Positions 11,123 through 21,809 of a DNA stretch of 64,000 nt are shown one piece after another. Position 1 is the first letter of the stretch; each line of letters opens with the position of its first letter. The notes under the pieces were generated by a model, which ran no database searches, was not told where the DNA came from, and saw nothing but the letters and a program-made list of their open reading frames with translations. The position numbers and the translations under genes were made by a program. Source of the DNA: Petunia secreta (taxonomy: Eukaryota > Streptophyta > Magnoliopsida > Solanales > Solanaceae); the NCBI GenBank assembly GCA_029990175.1, contig JARKIP010000065.1:4530501-4594500 (forward strand), given 5' to 3'.

Positions 11123-11460
11123 GCAAAAAATGAGAACGTAGTAAAAGGAAACTGAATAACTTTTTGTTGAGATATGTTTGCCATGTGGTGTCGAGTTGTG
11201 TACCTTCATGCCTGCATTCAAAGTAAGATTAGTGAGTTGTGCAGGGTAGCTTAGTTTGTGCATTCTTGGCTCGATTTGTGCTTGCTTCTTGTGAATGCCG
11301 GGACCTTAGTCAAGCTGATAGGGATATGTATAAATCAGTAAATAATGTAAATATTTTGAAAAACTTTTATAAAAATGAAATAAGATATTTTATTCCATTG
11401 AGTCATGAGCCGCATTGTGTAAGATAATGGTCATTGCTCCTTAGGCTGTTCCAAGTTTCC

Positions 11461-11606
11461 ATTGAATGAATTTTAAGGGCACCCTCAAAATTCTGCCCTA
11501 GTTCGTTTGTTTTGAAATTTTTGAGAGGGCCTCAAAAATTTCTGCCCCAGTGTAAATTATTCTGTCCTTTCGGAATTTTTGAGAGACCCTCAAAAATTCT
11601 GCCCAG
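11461..11606 (+). repeat. CTCAAAAATTCTGCCC direct repeats
   Basis: Three imperfect copies of a ~50-60-bp unit containing CCCTCAAAAATTCTGCCC, often preceded by AATTTTTGAGAG so that each forms a short inverted repeat (TTTTTGAG / CTCAAAAA). Confidence 0.6.
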
Positions 11607-11679
11607 TGTTCGCTTTATGGGAAGATGAAATTTTTGTATTTATGCGACCGAACCTTGGGTAGGTTGCCTGCATGGAGCA

Positions 11680-12600
11680 CGACATCAGAAAATGTCCATT
11701 CATGGAAGAAGAATGGAAAAAGAAGCAAGTTGATAAGAGAAGAAACGCTACGGAACAGGTCCGCACAAACAGTGGATTTTCTAAAGCAACCTGCACCACT
11801 GATCTTCTAATGTAATGAGCTTGCTCTAATGACTCTTGGAGATTCAGACAATGAAGAGGATGCTAACGTATTTATTTCTAAACTCAAAAATGATGTTAAA
11901 AGCATGACTAAAGAGAAATTAGTTAAAGTGTTTCACAACTTGCTAAATGAGCTTAAATCTCTAAGAAATGCTAAAGAACAACTGCATGATGAATATGAGA
12001 AGTTAGAAACAGAATACAGGAAGCTTAGAGTAAAAAATGACAATCTGAAAAGAAAAAACAACATGCTAAAGGAACAGGTTTGTCACACTTGACTCAACTG
12101 TTCAGGAACTACAAAATGAGAAATTAGAAGTCAAAATAGTTAAAAATGGTAAGGGCATTTCTAATTCTTATCCGCTCATTGCTGAAGAGAAATTGAAAGT
12201 CATAGTTGATGAACTGTATAAGAAAGATGAAAAGATAAGATCTTTGGGAGAGGACTTGGTCAAAACAAAAGGGGAATTAAGCAAAATTATCAAATGGAAC
12301 AAGTCCTCTGAGGCATTAGAATGGTTACAGAAAAAGCATAGTAGTAATAGGAAGCGTATTGGGTATATGAAATCTCAATCATTGCCTAAATGGGATCCAA
12401 AGAGTAAGTATCTAGCACTTCCTGAAAATTTACTATGCACACACTGTGGAAACACTGGTCACCTGAAATGAAATTGTCTATCTTTGACAAAAGCTATACA
12501 AAGGAACAAGTCTTATAAACCTGTTAAAAAATCTATGCCCAAGAAAATTGTTCAGACAAAGAAAGCATTGCCATTCTAGACTAGGAGAGATCTAATTCAC
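11680..12600 (+). pseudogene. Copia gag C-terminal part with zinc knuckle
   Basis: 11680-11820 carries CPFMEEEWKKKQ, the segment that follows the first gag zinc knuckle in Sireviruses. From 11829 a frame reads LGDSDNEED and then a long Lys/Glu/Asn/Leu-rich coiled-coil-like segment (to 12092, continuing in another frame 12193-12471). It ends at CTHCGNTGHLK-stop-NC, a CCHC zinc knuckle with TGA inside it at about 12469. The frame breaks at about 11820 and 12092 and the stop in the knuckle make it non-functional. Confidence 0.8.
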
Positions 12601-12669
12601 CCTTTTTCTCAATGAAAGGGACCCAAACTAGTTTGTGTTCCTAAAATTAACCACTAGTTTTCTTTTATA

Positions 12670-12845
12670 GGCTGGAATGAATGTGAGGAACCACAAGTGG
12701 TACATGGATAGTGGTTGCTCAAGACATATGATAGGATACAAGGAACTGTTCCTTTCACTCTCAGCTTTTCACAGAGGAAGTGTTTCCTTCGGAAATGGTA
12801 AGAAAAGGGGAAATTATTGGCATTGGGAAGCAGGTAAAGTCTTCT
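12670..12845 (+). pseudogene. Copia aspartic protease
   Basis: The frame gives KWYMDSGCSRHMIG, the copia protease active site (W.MDSGCSRHMTG), followed by VSFGNGKKR, the flap-region block (V.FGDG..G.I.GIG). IIGIGK is recovered in the next frame, so one indel lies near 12800. Only the start of the domain survives in one frame. Confidence 0.85.
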
Positions 12846-12849
12846 TTTA

Positions 12850-13250
12850 AATCCAAGAAACAGGTTAGTACTTCCAAGCCTTTGGAACTGGTCCATATGG
12901 ATCTTTGTGGACTAATGAGAACAATGCGCCGCGGGGGCAAAAAATATGTTAAGGAACTGCTTAAAAGGTTTGACATGGATCATGCTAAGTAAATTGATAC
13001 TCCAATTGCCATTGCTACTAAATTAGACCTTGATGAACATGGTAATTCAGTTGATCAAAAATTGTATAGAGGGATGATTTGTTCCTTGCTTTATCTTACT
13101 GCTAGTAGACTTGATATTATTTTCAGTATTGGTTTGTGTTCTAGGCTTCAATCAGATCCAAAGGAATCACATTTGAAAACTGTAAAAAGAATTTTAAGAT
13201 ATCTGAAAGAAACAGGTTCCTTGGGTCTTTGGGTGTGGAAATTGTTCCTT
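12850..13250 (+). pseudogene. Chimeric copia integrase/reverse transcriptase junction
   Basis: The 12780-12992 frame runs KSSFKSKKQ, PLELVHMDLCGLMRT and GGKKYV (the end of GAG-pre-integrase and the start of the integrase core), then passes directly into KELLKRFDMDHAK, which belongs to the late part of copia reverse transcriptase. After a stop it continues with TPIAIATKLDLDEHG, LYRGMICSLLYLTASRLDI and LKTVKRILRYLKET to about 13250. Everything between, including the integrase catalytic core and the reverse transcriptase active site, is missing. The join falls at the shared KYV (AAATATGTT, about 12942-12950). Confidence 0.8.
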
Positions 13251-13600
13251 TGATACATTCTCAGGTATGTGCTCCTATTTTATTCAGATATTTTGAGAGT
13301 CTAAAGGTTGTAGGTATCTACACTAAGTATAGTTCCACTTTACTATTAGGCCTATCAAAGAAATAGTTCCCCCACTCACACTTAAACTCTTAATCATAAC
13401 GACTCTTTTGTGAGAAGTTCAAGAAACCCTTAACGTGTGAAAATCAATTAATGAGGCAAGTAAATGAGTTTCCTACTCAAAATCTACCACTAAATTCACA
13501 TAATCACATGCACACATACAACCTCTCATCTCACAATACTCTCCTTAAGACTAACAAAATTTCAGAAATAATTGTAAAGTATCTTTTTACACGTATTGTA
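13251..13600 (+). other. Copia RNase H-to-ORF3 spacer, degenerate
   Basis: No recognisable RNase H domain follows the reverse transcriptase remnant. The stretch is AT-rich and full of stops, consistent with a further deletion of RNase H. Confidence 0.5.
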
Positions 13601-14810
13601 GCCATGCCACTTGCACCTGAAACGACATCTTCTACTCCTACCACTTAACAAACTCCACTCCCTAACCCAATCTCACCTATGAATACCACTTCACCACCAC
13701 TCCCAGAAAATCCAAACCCTCAAAACTTGGAGCCTGACAGTTAGGGGGATGGATTAGTTCTCTCTAGAGCAATGGTGGTGTATGGGCTTCTTATGAATAT
13801 TGCTTTACCACCTGGATTTGAGAGTGAGGGGGAAAAGAAGGATGTGAGGGGTTTAGAGGCTCTCATGCATGGGTCTCCTATGGTTGCTCCTAAATCACCC
13901 GTGGAGGATGTGCACATGGTGGATGTTAGTGATAGTGATAGTGTAAGTGACAGTGACAGGCCTATAATTGATCTCATAAATGAGAGGGGTATGAAAAGAA
14001 AGCTGGAGAAACAGGGTCCTATTGATCCTAATAAGCTTGCTGAAATAAATGCCAGAGTTAAGAAAATCAGTGAAAGCTACAAACTTAGGCTTAAGAAGAA
14101 AAGACAAGGTTTAAGTTCTGCACAGGCTAAAAAAACTATTCATTCTGCTCAAACTCCTACTAGTAGTGTTAGAAAAAATAGGATTAGTGCAAGGGTTGAA
14201 GAGGAAAGAATGGTTGCTGCCCTTGAAAAGAGTAGGAAGGAAAAAGAAAAATAAAATCGTGTTTCCTAGGCAGGAAAAGAGAGGTATAGCTAGTTTTCTG
14301 GACCTGGTTCTTATGGAACTGCTTGATTTTGAAAGGTTGATTAATTGGCCTAGGTTCATAATCCACCTGATTGAGAGGATTCTTGGCCTAGTTTCATAAT
14401 CCACCTGATTGAGAGGATTATCAAAGGGAAAAATAATCATGCTCTTCCTCATGGTTTTATTTTGACTGATTTGTTTGAAAAACATAGGGCTCTTTTGACA
14501 AAGGTTGAGAAAGCCACCAAAAATAAGAGGTTTGGCATGGCAACCTTGCTTAGTTGTGATGTTGTTGTACAGGCCGAGACTGTTGCAATTGGGACTACTA
14601 GAGGTCCTTTGAACAACAAAGTTAAGGTGCTAAGACAACAAATAGGGATGCAGGCGGCTGAAATAAGTTGTTTGGAAGAGGAAGGGGATTTTTGGAAGGC
14701 TGAGGCAGCAAAGGCTTAGGAGGCCAATGAGGGGATGCTTAAACAGATGTTTAATATGCTTCAAAGTAAATCTCAAGAACCTGGTTCTTGCAAACCCTGA
14801 TAATCCTATC
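13600..14810 (+). pseudogene. Sirevirus envelope-like ORF3 remnant
   Basis: A Pro/Thr/Ser-rich start (13603-13740) leads, after a stop, to a 160-residue frame (13772-14254) containing ALPPGFESEGE, an acidic Ser/Asp stretch (VSDSDSVSDSD) and a basic Lys/Arg-rich region. Two more frames (14262-14399, 14462-14719) give LTDLFEKHRALLTKVEKATKNK-like and coiled-coil-like LNNKVKVLRQQI segments. Sireviruses carry such a rapidly evolving ORF between pol and the 3' LTR. A short direct repeat at 14341-14427 (AATCCACCTGATTGAGAGGA, twice) lies within a broken part. Function in the element is unknown. Confidence 0.65.
14347..14424 (+). repeat. Local ~49-bp duplication in ORF3
   Basis: The segment GGCCTAG-GTTCATAATCCACC...GAGAGGATT occurs twice in a row with minor differences and breaks the ORF3 frame. 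Confidence 0.7.
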
Positions 14811-15233
14811 CAAAGTCATCTTTTTGTCTAGTGGGATTTAGCTTAGTTCTAGTACCTTAGACCTTTTTATTTTCTAGTCATTGAATAGCTTAGCAGTACT
14901 TGCTTAGTGCTTGTTCCCCTGGTTTAAATCTTTTGCTTATGATGATGTTTCTTCGATGGCTAATATTAATTTAATGCAGTTTGCTTTTGAGTATAATGTT
15001 TGCATTTTGAGTTGCCTAAATGGCTATGAGTTGTTTTTTTCCCATGAGTCCCATGACTAACATAACTCTTACTTATGCAACCTTTTCAATGATGCCAAAA
15101 GGGGAAGAGTAAGTATTATTTTGCTTGTAATATTTATAACATGTTTAACAACCGGGTCCTTAATGATTCGAGATGAAAGTGATGTTCCAGGTTATTAAGA
15201 ATATGAGGCACATTCTATGAGATTGTCATCATC
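14811..15233 (+). other. Copia 3' untranslated region
   Basis: Non-coding, between ORF3 and the polypurine tract. No gene seen. Confidence 0.6.
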
Positions 15234-15247
15234 AAAAAGGGGGAAAT
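15234..15247 (+). promoter_or_regulatory. Polypurine tract of the copia element
   Basis: AAAAAGGGGGAAAT lies immediately before the LTR start TGTTAG at 15248, the usual plus-strand priming site of plant copia elements. Confidence 0.85.
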
Positions 15248-16131
15248 TGTTAGATTGGAGTTTTGACTGATGACTAAGGAACTGATCAATGGACATGTTC
15301 CTTTGAATCTCTACTGCTGAATGAATGTTAACGCAAAATTAATTGAGCGGGTAAGTTAATATTATCCTAATTCTAATGTTTATCTTGATAACTATACAGG
15401 ATTGCACGAGATTGAAAAGATTGCATAGAGATTGGGATAAAGCAAACAAGTTATCATCAATCCAAGAAGGAGTTCAATAAAGACTCAAACTCTGGAAGAC
15501 ATTTGGAGTTCTAATTGTACAAGACTTCTCAAGTTTTCAACTCTATAAATTGAGAAGCATTGCGTCAGTTGAAGACCCGCACAAATACATGGAGTTTAGA
15601 CCTAAAGCATTGAAGCAAGTCTAAGTCATATTTGTGTAGTCATAGAAGCTATAGGGAATTAAGGGAAGAACTTGTCCTTAGATTGAGTATTATTGTTCTT
15701 GATCTTAGTTCATCTGTACTAGGAGTTATTGAGTTTTACTATTTACTTAATTACTTAAAAGATCTGAAAGAGTACATCATTCAAGTCTAGCTACTTGAAG
15801 AAACTTTACCTATTGTGAAAGAGGTCACTATAGGATTAGAGAATTAGTTCAAAGGTAGTATGAAGGAAGTCTTGTAACCAAGTGAATTTTTCTAATAGTG
15901 AAGTTGAAATCCTACTTAAGGAAGGAGGTCGTGGTTTTTTATCCCAAGTTATCGGGGATTTTCCACGCTAAAATATCTGTGTTCATTTACTTATTTACTT
16001 ATCCCGCACTTAGTTAAGTAAAGGAATACATCTGAGAAACTGGTCCTTAAGTTATTAAGTTAAAATAAAAATCGAGCATTATACAAAATTACCCCCATCT
16101 TGTGTAATTGTGGTGTGTATTGGGTATATCA
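15248..16131 (+). mobile_element. 3' LTR of the Sirevirus-like element
   Basis: The LTR begins TGTTAG next to the polypurine tract. Its end resembles the independent solo LTR at 21926-22870: a TTTCCACGCTAAAATAT-like block, ACTGGTCC and an ATTACCCCCATCT block (ATTCACCCCTCT in the other LTR). By comparison the end is placed at TATATCA, 16131; the length is 884 bp. The 3' end is less sure than the 5' end. Confidence 0.75.
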
Positions 16132-16430
16132 AGTTGTTTACTTTGTGACTATAGTACATTTCATATATAAATATTTAATTTTATTTCAAAAAAATTATAT
16201 ACGAATTCACACGAAATAATCAATTTGACCATGTTATTCTCACTATATCACATAATGTGAAATAAAGAGATATTTTCTTTAAAAAGAGTTCAATTTCGAA
16301 ACAATACTAACAAGTGTAAAGTTTTTTGGACACTTCTATGTAATGTGACATGAAATGGAAGATAACTATTTGTTGTAATTTTTTTATTATTATATCGTTA
16401 AAAGATAGAAATATCGTAGTTGAATGAATA
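16132..16430. other. AT-rich spacer, nothing recognised
   Basis: Non-coding AT-rich DNA with no repeat or gene recognised. Confidence 0.5.
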
Positions 16431-17019
16431 TACATTACTACTAATATAGAAGGGAGAGTTGAGCTCCCTGCTTTGAATCTGGTCAGGGATAATTTCGGGT
16501 TTTAGTTTATTATGTGCTCATTGTGCCTGTACAACGAAGCTTATAGGGTTGTAATTTTCTGCACATTGCCTAGAAAACCAAAACATTTGATATTATTTTC
16601 GAAAGTACCCTCAGAGTTAACCAGCTGCTAGAAGGACAATGTAGGTATTGACTGTTTCAACCTACTGCAACTTTCTGTACGTTGTAAAGAAAGTATACAA
16701 ATGGCTGATTTAATTCCTAAAAGAACCTCATTCTTTCTAACTATTTCCGCCTACTATAGTTACCATCCCAAATCCTTTTAACTTTCCACCGTTTCCACAT
16801 CATCATCATCACCATTTCGATGTTCAATTTCACATCGATTTTACCGCTTCCCCGGCTTTGTTAACCGACACTAATTTTTTTTTTTTTTTGGCATTACTGA
16901 GAATCTCTGAGTTCTTCCTTGAATTGAAAATAAGAAAGATTCTGGTTTCCCAAAGAAAAAAGTGGAATAAAAATAAAAAATAAAAGTAGACCGAAAGTGC
17001 CATTTTGAAGTAATTCAAC

Positions 17020-17084
17020 TCCATTACTGAAGAGTCATGGGTTACATTTGAAGATGCGTTGCTTCATTTTTCCAGCTCTGGTAA
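17020..17084 (+). pseudogene. Exon-like fragment 1 in the Helitron
   Basis: A short frame reads NSITEESWVTFEDALLHFSS and runs into a splice donor (CTCTG|GTAAAT, about 17083), after which the DNA becomes T-rich and intron-like. A TAA lies upstream in the same frame. The peptide has coding character but I do not recognise the parent gene. Confidence 0.35.
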
Positions 17085-18333
17085 ATTTTTCTCTGTTTTT
17101 TGGCTCACTAAGTTGCTGGTAAAGGAATTTTAGTGAGCTCAGTTTGCACAATGATGCACCAAAGTTGTTTGACGATATGCCTAGAACAACTTAACTCTGT
17201 TTTTCTTTTTCACCTTTACAAAGGTGCTTTTGTATGGTTAACAATAGGATATGATGGAAGAAGGAAAATGAAAAATGGGAGTGTTAAATTGGTATTCTTG
17301 CATGCATTTTAATTCAAAAAAATATGCTGGTTGCGGAACCTGTACTTCATTTAGTTTCTAGCTGTGTAAAGCAACTGTTTTTTGGATAAATGTTGGAATT
17401 GATATTATTAAACTTGTTACAATATTGAGAATTATTTTTCCATTTCTGTTGAACTTCATAGAGTTCAAGGTGTTTTAGGTTTCTGCATGAGCAGAATGAT
17501 GTTTGTGGTACAATTTCTGGAATTACGTCTTCCTAGGAATATTTATCCAATTTTATGTTATTGTTGAAGTTGGTGGATATATTGCAAGATAGATTTGGAA
17601 AAAAATTCAGATGCAATATTAAGGGGCTATAGTTGTGCCAAAATATTTAACTTGATAGACTGAGTGTTAAATCACTCATCAGGTTCATCACAAGTGATGT
17701 TCAGCGAAAAGGCGAGTTGAAAGTTTAGGAGCATTGTTCTTTTGTGGAAGATCTACTGCCTTCTAAGTTCTAACAACAGTCACTTTTTCTAAACAAAAAT
17801 TATTGTAAAACATTGGATTAATTCGTAAGGAATTTCCTACGCCATGGTGATGTTCAATAAACTTGAAACGACACTTGAGAATAAGATCATAAGTCTTTTG
17901 TTGGTAGGCTAATTTTTTTTAATGTGCTCCTACATTGATCATGAGAAATAATGGTAAACCTGCTCTCAATTATACGGATGAGTAGGTTGATCCGGTCACT
18001 AAAACATGAACAAGTACTCTTGTGAACTATATGTTCAAGATGAATCAGGTTTCGTTGCAATGAGTCTTGTGCTGAATTAATGCTTACAAGGAAGCTAGAA
18101 TGAAATACATAACTACAATGTATTGACGAACCGAATGTGCTCAATATTCATAAGGTTTTAGACATTTACATGACGGACAAGGGTTAAGAAACCTATACAA
18201 ATACAATTGCTCTAATGTGAAATATAAGAACATTTGTATTTTTTACTGATTATTACAAAAAATAAAAAGAAAAAAGCTGGATATGTGACTACATAGTTTT
18301 AGCTAAAGAAAAAGCTATTGATGGATAGCTTCT

Positions 18334-18386
18334 GAAATTGAATCCTTGGTTAAAACAAATCGATGAGCTAGAGGAGAAATTTAAGG
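18334..18386 (+). pseudogene. Exon-like fragment 2 in the Helitron
   Basis: The frame gives LKLNPWLKQIDELEEKFK, ending AAG|GTTACT, with T-rich DNA downstream. The amphipathic, charged peptide looks like coding sequence. A TAG lies just upstream in frame. Parent gene not identified. Confidence 0.35.
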
Positions 18387-18486
18387 TTACTAAAATTCTT
18401 CTTCTACCTATACTTGCCTTTTGTGTGTTAATTCATGTGTAGTTCTTATATTTTATTCCTTTTTTGGTTTATCTTAGTATTCTGAA

Positions 18487-18800
18487 TGGTAGGTGTGGCC
18501 GCTTTGAAGAGAGTAAGAGACCCCCTTGATTCAAGAGTATGGAAAATATAGTGGTTGCAGGTAATTTATTTGTTTACTTTGCCTTACTGTCTTGGTTATA
18601 AGTAGAAATTTCGGATTTGCTTCTCTCTTTCAGATTCATGAATCGTGGACAGTTAAATGATGTTGGCTTCATGAGATATGTGATCTAGATGATAAGAAAG
18701 TGAAATAGTTATAGGGAACTATGGGAGGAGACATAAAGAACACGCGAGGACTTTGTTGAATATTGAGAAGCGAACATGTTAAAGAAAATCAACAGCATCG
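18487..18800 (+). pseudogene. Exon-like fragments 3 and 4 joined by a plausible intron
   Basis: The frame VAALKRVRDPLDSRVWKI-stop-WLQ ends at CAG|GTAATT (about 18560). After about 72 bp of T-rich DNA, CTCTCTTTCAG| (18632) opens IHESWTVK-stop-CWLHEICDLDDKKVK in matching phase. The W-rich, acidic segment is exon-like, but in-frame stops show decay. It fades into non-coding by about 18820, near another donor-like AAGG|TTGG. Parent gene not identified. Confidence 0.4.
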
Positions 18801-20241
18801 AGCTGACAAGGTTGGTTTTGCTCACTTATTTTGTTGAGTATCGAAGCCTGATGTAACTACCAACTCTGCTAGATTCCTTTTTGACCAAAATATAAGTAGT
18901 TGTTAAACCCATAGAGAGAAGACTTTGCATGATATAAATATTCACTCTGTAAAAGCTATCATGATATGAAAGAAGCTTTTTCTCAGCCCAACTTATGATC
19001 TAGCAAAGCAGCTTCATCTCTTGCATGCACACATGTATGTTATCATGTTTTGTTACCTTTGCACTACGTGTTTACTTTGTTAATACACTAGCTTATTTAC
19101 CTGAAGGATGTGCAGAGATGAAATATTTATGATATGTATTTTAGATGATAACTTCTGTTGAGTATGGGGTAAGATAACAATTTAATCTGTTGTTACGCGT
19201 CAACACAACAACAAGGTAGTTCTACATTACAAATAAACCGTCTTTGTTACCTATTTATGACTGTACTATTTATATAGAAAATATACTGCTGTAAAATTGA
19301 CTGTATTGTTCCTCTTTCTAAAAGAACATGATTTTTTGGATTTATCATTCTTTTTAATCGTATAAGGGTGGTGGAGTTGTTAACTATTTCAGTGTATAGA
19401 CTTAGAGGCTGCATACAATTTACTCAATTCACTTTCTTCTTTTCTTTGTCAATTCAAAAAGGGAGTAGCCGTGTTTAACTTTTGATATTGTTCGGTCTCC
19501 GATCAATAGTTGCCTAATAGATTGCTCAAATCAATTTGCTGTTATAGCTACTCTTCAATTTCATTTCAAGATATGTGGTCTTCTGGTGGCTCCATCCTCT
19601 TGATTATTCTTACTATATATATTTTTTAAATTTCACCAAGTTCTAGCGAGTAGAAATCACGTACTGCTATTATTGTAGTATTATATGGCCAAACTAGGAT
19701 GTCCAATATTTGCTTTAGAGATGTCTTTAGAAGTAAGCCCATATGTAAACTTGATTACATTGCAACTATTCAGTGTGACATTATTCAGTATCCACATCAC
19801 ACTTCGATTTTTCATATGCAGGTAAACTACGGGGAAATAAAAGCCGGAACATATATCAAGAACCAAAGGACACAGTTGATACTCCTCTAGGTGATCCCTT
19901 TTTTTGATACTCCGGGAGTATCTTCTTTTTCGACTCATTAGTACACACTTTTCTACACTGGTAAATTGTGCAAGTATGTGAATACTATTGACATGACGTA
20001 CTGCTACACGGCGCAGTTCCGTGTTTGTAAGAAAGCTCAATGCAGGTTTAGTAGCTTATCCTAGAAAAATGTAGCAAGTTTCTGAAATCCCTTGTAGTTA
20101 AATTGTAACGATTTCCTTTTCTAATTCTGTCATTAATTGCGCTTGTTCAAATTGCGGAAAAATGATTTAGACTGAAACCAGTTTGTTATCAAGAGAATTA
20201 ATGTATCGTTTCATCGTGAATACTGATTGCCTCGATGTTGG

Positions 20242-20273
20242 GCCTGTGCTCAGCACAGGCATACCTCCACTAG
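20242..20273 (+). other. Helitron 3' hairpin and CTAG terminus
   Basis: An 8-bp GC-rich stem (GCCTGTGC / GCACAGGC) with a TCA loop, nine bases, then CTAG followed by T. This is the canonical Helitron 3' terminator (hairpin roughly 10 nt before CTRR). Parent of the element at 16431-20273. Confidence 0.8.
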
Positions 20274-21465
20274 TCAATATAAAAGTAAGGGTCATCATCA
20301 ATGGCACTGGAACTATTCAAATTACATAAAACTAAACCTTGATAAATCTAACAAAAGAGACGAACTATTCTTAATTCGTCTGTTTGGTAAATTTAGTTTG
20401 TCAGTAGATATAGTATTAACTAAAGCGCTAAAACCAGTCAAGATAAAATGATGGTATGTTGAAAATTTTTGGAGGTCGAGAATTATGGTAGAAGGTTAAG
20501 TAGTAGGCGATTGATTGCTGATATACTAGCTTTATTATTCTTACATAGTAGTTGTATCATGTTTTGCGTCCTTATTGTTACCGATGCCTTATGCTTTTTC
20601 TGGTTATTGCAGTTTTAGGTGAGTATTTGAGCTGTCATGTGTTTTACTGGTTTGTTTCTCACAGGTTTTCAAATATTTTTCTAGCCAAGAGTCTATATGA
20701 AACAACCTCTCCATCTTGGTAGGGGTAAGATCTGTGTAAATCTCACCCTCCCCAGATCCTACTTGTGGGATGACACTGAGTTTGTTGTTATTGTTGTTGT
20801 ATAAGATAAATTTTTCTAAGCAGGATCAATTTCTTTTAATATGAAACCACATCATGTGGCAGCAAGTTTGAGAAAACATTTACGCGTATCAGGTGCTTAT
20901 ATCAAATTAAAAGACATATGACATTTATTTATACATAGAATATTTTACTTAACTATGGTTTATTAATACATATTCCCACATCATTAAATTACTAAACTAT
21001 AGTTGTTGTATTGATCTGGTATAAATACTCAATGCTTACCATAACCTCAAATGTAAATAGATGCATGAAGATATGTTCTTTCACCTCCTTAATATTGTTT
21101 GGGTAGAATGTTGTACCCATTCTATAACAAGAATGCGCTAAAACTTATAATATTAGTGAGCTTTACGTGTTTTTATATTTCACACATTAAAGGATAGTGG
21201 ATTATTTTCAAGCCAAATGAGTCTTATAGGGAAATCAATTAATCAAGTGTTACAGGATTCATATTCTATATATGATTTGAGATGCAAAAAATGGGTAATT
21301 TTGTATTAAGATTCATCAATATGCTGGTGGTACTAGATAATCTTATATATGATTAAGTACAATATAATTAATAAGTAGACAAATAAACAAAATAAATAAG
21401 TGAAAGGAAAAGGGGAAACTAATACTAATGGAAATTATTCAGATTAGGAAAAAAAGAAGAGGTAC
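20274..21465. other. Non-coding DNA between the Helitron and the RRM pseudogene
   Basis: Contains the SINE tail described separately. The remainder is AT-rich. Later exons of the RRM pseudogene would be expected here on the minus strand, but I cannot recognise them. Confidence 0.5.
20689..20800 (+). mobile_element. Solanaceae TS-type SINE, 3' part
   Basis: GAGTCTATATGAAACAACCT, GGTAGGGGTAAG, CACCCTCCCCAGATCC, ACTTGTGGGATGACACTG and a terminal TTG-repeat (TTTGTTGTTATTGTTGTTGT) match the 3' body and tail of the Solanaceae TS SINE family as known from tobacco and tomato. The tRNA-derived 5' half with A and B boxes is not recognisable just upstream, so the copy is 5'-truncated or has a variant head (related DNA may start near 20540). 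Confidence 0.85.
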
Positions 21466-21809
21466 CTTGTGAAAAATTCTCACTTCATTTTCTGTAATTG
21501 GATAGCCGTTGGATAAAGTCAAAAACACAGTCCTATCAGCCGGAGGGACTTCGTTCTCTTCTTGATCAGCATTAATGTTCAGGTTTTTCTTCAACAAATC
21601 TGCAATATCACTGTGCACAACCTGCCTTGGTTGCTCTGCAGCAACAAGGTCGTCATAACTAGGAGGGGGCACCACTTGAGAAGGAACATAAACTCCACTT
21701 CCAATATTGGAAACATTTACATGAGGAAAAAGTCCATAAAGTGGTTGAACATATGGTGCCAAATTCATGGATCCTTCAAGATAAGGAGACGTGTATGGCA
21801 TTCAGTACC

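Larger units (their letters stand above)
10520..11670 (+). mobile_element. Gypsy leader-type DNA after the LTR
   Basis: After the LTR end, the sequence continues with CTACCC-TTCTTTGCCCGG and GATGAAAGAGTCTTC (10520-10560), then a minisatellite, then repeated CTCAAAAATTCTGCCC blocks, then GACCGAACCTTGGGTAGGTT at about 11646-11665. These motifs commonly accompany Ogre-like LTRs in Solanaceae from memory. At about 11670 the sequence changes to copia gag, so the element is truncated here. The two open frames over the minisatellite are repeat artefacts. Confidence 0.5.
11671..16131 (+). mobile_element. Sirevirus-type Ty1/copia element, 5'-truncated and deleted
   Basis: In order the stretch holds the end of gag, a protease, the start of integrase fused to the end of reverse transcriptase, an envelope-like third ORF, a polypurine tract and a 3' LTR. 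The 5' LTR and most of gag are missing, cut at the junction with the gypsy leader at about 11670. A third ORF between pol and the 3' LTR is characteristic of Sireviruses. Many frameshifts and stops show it is dead. Confidence 0.85.
16431..20273 (+). mobile_element. Probable non-autonomous Helitron with gene fragments
   Basis: The 3' end is textbook: GCCTGTGC-TCA-GCACAGGC (8-bp perfect stem, 3-nt loop, 20242-20260), nine bases later CTAG (20270-20273), then host T. The 5' end is less clear: TACATTACTACTAATATAG at about 16431-16449 resembles the TC..TACTACTATAT start of plant Helitrons but lacks a clean TC. There are no terminal inverted repeats and no target duplication, as expected. No Rep/helicase ORF is present. 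The interior carries exon-like stretches with splice sites (17020-17084, 18334-18386, 18487-18560, 18632-18800), typical of gene capture. Confidence 0.65.

Noticed and set aside
10618..11141. Two long overlapping open frames (171 and 130 residues, Cys/Ser-rich)
   Set aside because: They follow a minisatellite whose module lengths are multiples of three; no start context, domain or codon bias supports a protein.
14184..14485. Minus-strand frames over the copia ORF3
   Set aside because: They are shadows of the plus-strand ORF3 remnant.
19681..20040. 119-residue minus-strand frame in the Helitron
   Set aside because: No recognisable domain, no promoter, and part of the same DNA looks exon-like on the other strand; likely chance.
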